Origin: Plutella xylostella
Lineage: Eukaryota > Arthropoda > Insecta > Lepidoptera > Plutellidae
Assembly (NCBI RefSeq): GCF_932276165.1
Contig: NC_063986.1
Coordinates: forward strand, 880,501-944,500
DNA: 64,000 bases
Reading direction: 5' to 3'
Shown here: positions 56,041-64,000 of the stretch, one piece after another
Layout: each line of letters opens with the position of its first letter
Position numbering within the stretch: position 1 is the first letter of the stretch
Position numbers and translations under genes: made by a program
The notes under the pieces: generated by a model
Seen by the model: the letters and a program-made list of their open reading frames with translations, nothing else
Database searches by the model: none
Told to the model about the DNA's origin: nothing

Positions 56041-57339
56041 AGAAAAAAAACTTTACTCATACTTATTTGATTTCAATATAATTATTTAATATACACAAAC
56101 TGAGTGGATTGTATAATTCATTGTCTTCGTCCAATCGAAACAATCCTCTTCAAAATGTGCCGAACACAATTTTTGTATGTTTCCTTGGTTCCCAATTTGT
56201 GCGACCGGTAATGTCTATCCATTTTCTTGATATTTTTTTTTCTGTCGGAAACCTATGAAAGAGATAAATGGATGAGCATGAGCATTATAATCGTGGGCCA
56301 AATATGTGATGGGGTTTTTTTTAAAGGAAACACGTATTTCGTATCAATACAATAAACTTTATATTATACAGGAGAAATCACACATGGAAGAAAAAAAAAG
56401 AAACGAACGTTTCCTCACAATGAGAGGCACCTCATTTGAAAGAGGAGAATGACTTCTACAAAATACAATCTTCACAAAAACCGAATTCGTGCGCCCCATT
56501 TGTAAACCCAACCCGAGTCCGTTACAATTTCTAGTATTTTCTTTGGATACTATAATATTTGTGGGTAAAATAAATTTTCAATAACTTGCAACACCATGTG
56601 ATTTGTTATGATATGGTACCTCGTAATTTTTACTTAAAACTGATACTAAAAGACCTTACAGTATTAAAATTAGTATCGTTTTATATTAAAATCGAGCCAA
56701 TAGATAGTACTATGATGAATGTAAGCTTGTTAAACATGATATTATCTACTTACATGTGAAAATATATCTCATCCATCATTCCATCGTGTTTTCGTTCAAT
56801 ATGCTCTGTACAACCGAACAAAATCCATCCACCCATGTCACACACTCGTTAAGTGATGATAATAGTCTAATAAACTTAATAAACACCCACAAATCACTAG
56901 CAAATCAAAAATAAATAGCATTTAGAAAATTTTGTTGTAACTGTCAGCCTTTGTTTGGCACAGATTTTTCATTTGTTTCATTGTTTGGCACAGAGAACTG
57001 ACGTAAACAGGCGCCACAGCAAAAAGGACAAAAAACATTTACAGCTTAACGTTTCTTTCTTACGCTTAATGTAGCTAAGCGTCTCTTTTTCGCAATGTCA
57101 GAACTGTCACGATTATACCCCTGTGCAAAAACATGATTTTAAAAAATTAAGCCGAAAGATAAGATGCGGTGATAATTTGCAGAATATTTTAACCCACAAA
57201 GTCTGTATCATATTTATTAAGAAATTTTACTGTACATTAGGGGTGTTAGGGAGCTCCGTAACCGTAACCGAAACTATCGGATATCCGATATAAAAAATCA
57301 TCCGTAACCGTAACCGAATCCGAAATGAAAGTTTCGGAT

Positions 57340-60300
57340 AAATAAATAAATAAATAAATAAATTCTTTATTCACAAAAACAAGTGGTACATTACAGGGTT
57401 TGGGACTCTCCAGTTAAGTATAAACCTGTATTTGAAGAGGCCCGCTCTTTTTGTCCAATATTACATTCTTGTTTACTTATGAAGTTAAAATTATGCATAT
57501 AACAATATTTTAGGTATGATAACTCATTATATTTATTTATTATAAACTCACGTGCAAAGAGACAGTTCCACTTAGAAAATTTAGAATTTGATCACAATAT
57601 TGACGTTTTTAGTTGGTAATATTCTGGCGACTCACTGAGTCAGCTTTTTCCGTTTAGGAGCAATTTGCTGCTTTTTCTCACTGGAACCCTCTCACTGCCG
57701 TGAGTGTATTATCAAAGAAGTTAAAATTTTAAATAAACATAAGGTTGGTATTGTAGGTACAAAGTATGAATTTACGTTAATAATTTCATGATTTAGCAAA
57801 GTATGAATTTAGTTATGTAGTTAAAATTATATAAACAAAAGGCTTATTGTTACTTTTAACAGTAGGTATTTAGGTTTCATAACAATAAATTTAATGATGT
57901 AACTGTTACTTAGGTTCGTGATTTTAGAGATTCAATATTATTCTGAATAATATACCTAAGTTATGTTTTATTATACATTATTAGATAAAGTTAATTTTAT
58001 AATAAGTACTAGTATGTAGGTTCATAATTATGTTAGGTACAATGGTTCAAGATAATAAATTTTCTATTTCTTCATAAGTTAAGGATTTCAATCAGATCGT
58101 TAAAGTTCTTTTACATTCACGGTATGTTAGGGAATAAATGTTTAGAATTCTATTTACTTTATTATACAGGTTTACAGATTGAGCTGAGAATTGTTTGGAT
58201 GCAAAATTTGTTCTTACTGTTTTAGGTTTAATTACACTATATGCGTTTCGTTTTTGTAGAATATTTAAATCAATTGTTGTATTTTTGTGGGTTATAAGGA
58301 GGCACTGTAAAATATATAATTTTCTCACAGTTAACACATCGGCGTCATGATACAAATGTGCAGTTCTGTATCTTCTGTTCTTTTTGAGCATGACTTTTAA
58401 AATAGTTCTCTGTGCCCGTTCGATACTTATAAAGTTAGTTTTAAAAGTGCCTCCCCAGATGACTATACAATAAAGCAGGATAGACTGAACAAGGGTTGTG
58501 TAAATATATGTAATTAGTTGCTTGTCGGATATTTTGCGAAGGTATTTAAAAAGCCAAATCAATTTTCTTGCTCTATTAGCGACGGCATCTAGTTGTGGAT
58601 ACCAGGATAAATTTCTATCAATAATTACGCCCAAATATTTCGTTGAAGCAACTCGCTCAATTTTAGGACAGCTACATTGTTGATTTGGGTTATACAAACA
58701 ATTATGGGATGTTAATGTTAGGTGAGCATCGGGCTGCATAGAATCATAAATGGAAAAGGTAATGTAGTTAGTTTTACTAGTGTTTAAGGCGAGACTATTT
58801 GTGTTTAGCCATGTATTAACTACACGCAGTCCGCGTTCAGCTTTATCGAATACTCTTGGCCAATATCCTGAAATAATAACGCAGTATCGTCTGCATAAGA
58901 GATAACTTGTCCGTTGGCTAGTTTAAGATCTGTTAAGTCGTTAATGTAAATAAGAAACAGGGTAGGTCCGAGGACACTACCCTGCGGAACACCGTAGCCT
59001 GTTGAAAGTATGTCACTACTAAAAGTATTTTGGTCTAGTTTAACCCGCTGTGAGCGATTATTAAGATAGTCGGCAATTAAGTTGAAGAATGATCCTCTTA
59101 TGCCCACCTTTTCCAATTTGCGAAGGAGAATGGGGACAGAGACGGTATCAAAGGCTTTTTTTAGATCTAAAAAGATGCAAAGAGTTTTCCGTTTGTTATC
59201 AATAGAATTAGTTATATTTTTAGTGAGCTCTAAAATAGCATCCTCAGTGCTTTTTCCCTGCCGAAAGCCATATTGAGAATTAGAAAGAATATTAAAAGCG
59301 TTAAGATAATTTATTATTCGGTTGTTGATTAATTTTTCCATAATTTTGGATATAACTGGGAGCACCGAGATTGGCCTATAATTGCTTATATCGTCTCTAT
59401 CCCCACTCTTATAGATTGGGTGGATTATTGACCTTTTAAGGAGCTGTGGGAAGATTCCTTGTTGAAAAACTAGAGTAGAAAGACGTGTAAGTATGGGAAT
59501 TACTTCATTAATGGACATTTTGAGGAATTTGGTTGGTATGTTATCCTGCTGCTGATTCCGACTTCAGTCCAACGATGATAGCTGCGATTTCAGCAGGTTC
59601 TGGTTCAATTATTCCAATAGAGTTCGGTAAAGAGGGTAACATAGTGTAATAGTCATCTATAATATATGGATCCATGCTAGTGTCTTCAGCTAATTTTTTA
59701 CCTATACTATTAAAATACCTGTTAACATGTTCCGCTGAATCTGTAGGATTATGTTTTAGATTTATAAGTTCTTTATTGATAGTTTTTTGTTTTTTAAGAT
59801 TAGTTATATTTTTTATACAGTTCCATAACGTTTTATTATTTGTTTTAATTTTATCTAATAGATCACTTTCATATTTATTCTTAAGTTTTTTTATCAGGTT
59901 ATTACAGAAGTTTCTATATCTGCGGTATGTAATTCTTAGAATATCATTTGATGAGTCTATACTTAATTGTTTTTGTAATTTGTTTCTGTTTTTTATGCAC
60001 TTTAAAATTCCAGGTGTTATCCATGGTTTTATTATTCTCTTAGAGTTAGGAATTTTTATAACTGTTGTGTTTTCATTTAATGAATCATTTATTTTGGTAA
60101 TTAGTTCATAGGTTAAGGAATCTGGGTCTTCTATTGTAATTAAGTTTTCATTAATATTTTTATCTTTTAAGGTGTTTAGAGCCTCTGAATATTTTATAAT
60201 TGTTTTTGTTTTAGGTGCTTTATATATGTTTTTATTATCGTAGATATGAATACTTACCATTTTATGGTCAGTTATTGTTGTATTTAATACTGCTATGGTA

Positions 60301-61465
60301 GCAGAAAATTTAGTGGGATTTAGGTTAGTTATGATATGGTCCAGACAGCTATTTATTCTTGTGTCAAATCTATGTCCTGGCAGTAAATTGTGCTCAGCCA
60401 GCATGTCCAGATAGATAGATCCGTAGTTATCACAATTCCCTTCAATTATGTTTATATTTATATCTCCCAATATTATTATGTTTTTATTTTTAAGGTGAGG
60501 TGAATTAAGATGCGTTTCAAGAGATTTTATAAAATTATCTGGGTTTTTTTCAGATGGAGAACGATATATACAAATTATGCTGTAGGTAAATATTGAAATT
60601 TCTAAACAAGAAGCACCAGAAAGATTTATTTCTTTGACCGAATGTTCAATTGAGTTTTTTATAAAAATTACCACACCATCATTTTGGTTAACCTTTAGTG
60701 TTGTATTATGTGTAACGTAATTGGGCTTGTTCGGTAGTGGTATTTTTGGATCTATACGGCATTCAGTTAAGACTAAAACGTCTATGTTTTTTTCCAATAG
60801 GTCGAGATTTATTTCTAAATCGTCAATATTAGAATTTTTATGGATACTTCTAATGTTCTGTGTAATGATTGATAAGTTTGGAGAACCTGGAGGTAAGTAG
60901 TTAGATAAGTCTTCTATGTTACATGTAAGTGCATTAATGTTTGTGGAGTCTAATTCTTGTATAAAATGATCTTCTCTAACCATTTGAGGTGTAAATAAAC
61001 GCGTGGGGGTTGATTACAATATAACTGTATATTTGTTTTTTAATGTGACTAATTTTAAAGGTATTTTCTAATAAAAACTTGGTAGTTAGAAATGTTAGTG
61101 TAAGAGTACATATTTCATACATTATAGAGTTTTGATTATAAGTTGATTTATCTAACATATTACGTGAATGTGTGAAGCTGTTTTGAATTATAGATATTAA
61201 GGCGATTAAGTCGCATTTATTGTAAAAATCGTGAACCATTATATTGTAGTTTAGGTATGAAAACACATTATTGCATAGTAAAAACATGAAAACTATACTT
61301 ATCTTGATAGGTAGGATAGATAATACTCAATATAATATAATTATTTATTTTTATTTTAAATAGCTGTAATAATTACTCACAGACTGATTGTAATTCCTGC
61401 CAAAAACGAAATAAAACTACTTTATTACCTATTAGTATTTTACTTTTAAAATTCCTTAAAAATAT
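57340..61465 (-). mobile_element. Jockey/CR1-type LINE inside the hAT-like MITE
   Basis: Minus-strand element whose 3' end is the simple repeat (ttta)n (plus-strand aaataaataaataaataaat at 57340-57362). It carries ORF2 (60983-58092) and a short AT-rich region upstream (61465-60984) with no convincing ORF1. It is likely 5' truncated or lacks ORF1. Confidence 0.8.
58092..60983 (-). pseudogene. LINE ORF2: endonuclease-reverse transcriptase with two frameshifts
   Basis: Endonuclease in 60983-59541 (SIITQNIRSIHKN, VLVLTECRID, IIILGDINI, TDHKMVSI). Reverse transcriptase in about 59550-58850 (ISNYRPISVLPVISKIMEK, QYGFRQGKSTEDA, IFLDLKKAFDTV, GVPQGSVLGPTLFLIYINDL and catalytic ISYADDTALL). C-terminal domain in 58850-58092 (STKYLGVIIDRNLSW, IWGGTFKTNFISIERAQRT). 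The frame breaks after SESAAG (near 59555) and after GQEYS (near 58853); each looks like a small indel. The copy is therefore inactive though only lightly decayed. Confidence 0.85.
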
Positions 61466-61751
61466 AATATCCGTAACCGAAACTAACGGATAATCCGAAA
61501 TAATTTATTATCCGTATCCGTAACCGTATCCGGTATAATAATCATTCCTATATCCGTATCCAATCCGTAACCGAAATTTCATATCCATAACATCCCTGCT
61601 GTACATCAAGACCACTTGCAGAGAGTAAAGAGAATAGATTAAAAAAGTTACAACATTAACGTTCCGGAGAAAGTATTTCAATTTGTACGAGAGAGGGCAA
61701 TTACGGCATAGAGTGAGTCGCATCATTTTTGCGTTTTACTCGAGAATTATA

Positions 61752-61965
61752 TAATATATAGATGTTCCCGCGAGCTTCGCTTCGCCTTAAAAAGTTATCC
61801 CGTGGGAATACCGAGATAAAAAATAGTCTTTGTTTTTTCTCAGGGTCTAGACTATCTGCATACAAAATTTCATTCAAATCCGTTCAGTAGTTTTGGCGTG
61901 AAAGAGTAACAGACAGACAGGCAGACAGACACAGTTACTTTTGCATGTATAATATTAGTTAGGAT
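61752..61965 (-). mobile_element. Lep1-like Helitron copy, reverse orientation
   Basis: Reads cccgcgagcttcgcttcgcc, cccgtgggaataccgagata, caaatccgttcagtagtttt ggcgtgaaagagtaac (split here) and ends tgtataatattagttagga: the full family in reverse. Confidence 0.65.
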
Positions 61966-61969
61966 TTAT

Positions 61970-63580
61970 AATTACGTTATCTTGACTACCCTTACTAAAA
62001 AAAAATGGGGAAACGGGTTTGAATCTCGACTAAAGTCAAAATTCATAGGACGAAAGGTGTTTGATCTAGCGTATTCAAAGAGTGAACCCTACAAAAGGTG
62101 GGACATCATGGGTATTGAGTAACCCATCACAACCTCTATAACTCGTTTGATATAAAATCTGGGACGAAGAGCTCGTATTTTTATGCCAGGGAAGCATTTT
62201 TTTTTTTGGAGTAATAAAGAGTACCTAAAGATTCTTCAGTTCAGAAGAAGAAGAAATAACCTTTAATTACAAATGAAACTCATTTAGTTTCATTGTCTTA
62301 CAAGTTTTCCGACGAAATTTATGGCTGTAATAATCTTGTTCAAAGTGCCTCGAGCCCTTACCGCTGGAGACCACAGATGCGGCAAGCATTTACCTGGAAA
62401 AAGACAAAAAAATTAATCAATAGACGTCAAATCGAATTATCAGATAAGTACTTACATAAAAAAATTTTCTTATAGGAAAACCTACAATATTTTTACGAAT
62501 ATTTACCAAGTAGGCTATGTTTATTCTATCAAAAACGCTTTGATTTATGAGCCTAACCTAACTTGATGTATTTGAGAAGAAAATAATTTGTTACAAATAA
62601 TTTCGCAGAAAATAAATTAAGAAGTAGCGGTGTGGTCTGGCTCTGAGTTACATCAAAAGGAAACATTGTAATGAAGGTTTTTAAAGCAGGCAAGCACCGT
62701 GAAGTATGTGGCGGAAAATATTTTACTTCTGACTGAAGTATTTTAAAATACAAAAGTATTCAAATATGTATAATTTTTTTAACTTTCTTTTGTGGTTGTT
62801 TTTGTAACGCTAGAGTGCTTCGTTTCCGACGGTGTTTTATATTTCACTACATTTTTTCTTTTGAGCTGTTGCGTTCTCATGAAATGTAATTGTTTTCTAT
62901 TTAAAAATAGTATCTATGAAAAGTTCTTAAAAGACTGCAAAAGACTATCGGCCATGCTTGGCAAGTGGAAAACCTAAAAAAACTTTTACGTTAAAAATAT
63001 TCTGTTGTTTTGTGTAAATCATGGATCATGATCAATCGTGGTAAATTTAAGTTACTTGACAATTTTGCCAATGTCAAGAATTATAATATTTATGTAACTT
63101 GAACAAATATGTAAGGAATATACTCAGATTTTATAAGGATAGACAATTTATAACGAAATAACCAAATAAAATGAAATTTACAGTATCATGTAAGCTTACA
63201 ATAGGCATGTACAATACAAAACAAAGTTCGTAGACAAAACTTTATTTCATAATGAACGTGCTACGTGACGCTGTAACCGCGTAGCATGACGCGCAACATG
63301 GCGCGTGACACGGCGTAACCACACGTGTAACGTGCTACACGTTACAGCAACACTGAAGGATTACTGTGCACGTATTACTCTTTTAATCTAGTCGAAGATT
63401 TTGTAAAATGCATGGCATACTGAGTTTATTACATTATAATTATTATGACATGAAGTTATGTACTTATTAAAAAATATGTCTTATTTGCAAAATACAGTAT
63501 TTTTAAATGAAATAATTATACCATAATGTGTAGCTACTTAGTTAGACAAGCTTTACGAAAGCTTCCCTTGAGCTTAAAAT
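61970..63580. other. Intergenic sequence without recognised features
   Basis: AT-rich. Contains a CpG-rich patch at 63255-63355 with repeated cgtgctacg/cgtaac words (gaacgtgctacgtgacgctg ... acgtgctacacgttacagc). No gene was recognised. Confidence 0.5.
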
Positions 63581-63802
63581 ATGGCCAGTTCCGGTTATTT
63601 AGTGCCTCCCAACAGACCGGAAGCAGGTAAACATTTTAAAGTTCAGGAAATAAATGTTTTCATGTTTTTTTTAGGTACACCGTAACGAAGCTGGCATTTC
63701 AAATTCCATCTATGCAATATTGTACAGGCTTCAGCTGTGTTGCTTTTTGGTATTTTATTATTAGGTTTGCTGGGTGTACCGGGACCGTGGATCGCTATTC
63801 GG
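63581..63802 (+). CDS. Candidate first exons of a gene leaving the window
   Basis: An ATG at 63581 opens MASSGYLVPPNRPEAG. It has a donor (gcag|gtaaac) at 63626/63627 and an acceptor (tattattag) at 63764. The second exon 63765-63802 continues LLGVPGPWIAIR to a donor gtaaca. Phases agree (1, then 0). The predicted 28 residues match nothing I recognise, and chance is possible. Further exons would lie beyond 64000. Confidence 0.3.
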
Positions 63803-63862
63803 GTAACAAGGCGTTTTCATAGTTTTAGGTATACAACATCTGAAAAAACTGGTTTTATTCGT

Positions 63863-63904
63863 ATGTCATCCATCTTGATGTGATAGCATCAAGATGGATG
63901 ACAT
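63863..63904. repeat. Perfect 18-bp hairpin
   Basis: The arm atgtcatccatcttgatg, a loop tgatag, then the exact complement catcaagatggatgacat. Its age or function is unknown. Confidence 0.8.
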
Positions 63905-64000
63905 GACACTAAATACGGTGTAAATATGGAATCTCAAACCCGTATCATTCAGCTGATAATGCTTTTTTAGGTTTCAAAATTTCAGGAAATTAATAAATGT

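Larger units (their letters stand above)
45300..57229. other. Gene-poor stretch
   Basis: Apart from the SINE, Helitron and MITE copies listed individually, I see no exon with both plausible splice sites and coherent protein. The longest open frames are short, AT- or T-rich and unlike any known protein. A cluster of gtagca/tgctac words occurs at 52320-52420. Confidence 0.6.
57238..61598. mobile_element. hAT-like MITE with 8-bp target duplication, split by a LINE
   Basis: The left end taggggtgttagggag and the right end catccctg (complement cagggatgtt) are flanked by the exact direct repeat ctgtacat (57230-57237 and 61599-61606). Both flanks of the element are built from ccgtaacc/ggataatccg words. 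The MITE itself would be only about 240 bp; the rest is the LINE at ~57340-61465. The YAGGG-type end plus 8-bp duplication indicate hAT. Confidence 0.8.

Noticed and set aside
57238..57345. Telomere- or satellite-like ccgtaacc repeat
   Set aside because: The words are irregular and form the two halves of a hAT-like MITE with a clear 8-bp target duplication.

Overview
The window looks like a piece of a lepidopteran (moth or butterfly) nuclear genome. The base composition is AT-rich, the genes are split by short canonical GT-AG introns, and the space between exons is crowded with repeat types familiar from Lepidoptera: tRNA-headed SINEs, Lep1-like Helitron fragments, jockey/CR1-type LINEs and many foldback MITEs. 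Nothing points to a bacterial or viral origin. All exon models below were assembled by eye from protein similarity recalled for each family plus splice-site phase; every junction given keeps the reading frame.

Five protein-coding genes can be supported. (1) The 3' half of a diverged glutamate dehydrogenase paralogue, + strand, 1-5106. (2) A complete GDP-L-fucose synthase (Gmer), - strand, 9659-5569, 7 coding exons, 323 aa, convergent with gene 1. (3) A complete Fmr1/FMRP homologue, + strand, 15494-34582, 16 coding exons, 581 aa, whose introns hold most of the mobile DNA of the window. (4) A C2H2 zinc-finger gene, - strand, with three 3' exons between 42631 and 36735 and an unfound 5' end. A complete SFT2-family vesicle-transport gene (42141-39092, 201 aa) is nested in its first visible intron on the same strand. 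(5) A D-aspartate/D-amino-acid oxidase (44157-45167, single coding exon, 336 aa, + strand). A weak candidate first exon of another gene lies at 63581-63802.

Between the genes and in the introns sits a layered transposon landscape. There is a 1177-bp TIR element with an 8-bp target duplication inside a duplicated GDH exon. A LINE sits inside a TIR element with TA target sites (9982-14316). A near-complete LINE in Fmr1 intron 12 carries both a SINE and a 1-kb TIR element. Another LINE sits inside a hAT-like MITE with a perfect 8-bp target duplication (57238-61598). The distal part (45.3-63.5 kb) has no supported gene apart from LINE remains.

The most unusual theme is recurrent local duplication of exon 3' ends together with their 5' splice sites, in three neighbouring genes: two GDH exons, one Gmer exon and one Fmr1 exon. 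In Gmer it is coupled to a ~19-bp minisatellite in which many units recreate the exon's splice donor. The copies keep the donor but lack a phase-compatible acceptor, so they look unusable as ordinary substitute exons. No wholly new defence or metabolic system was recognised.
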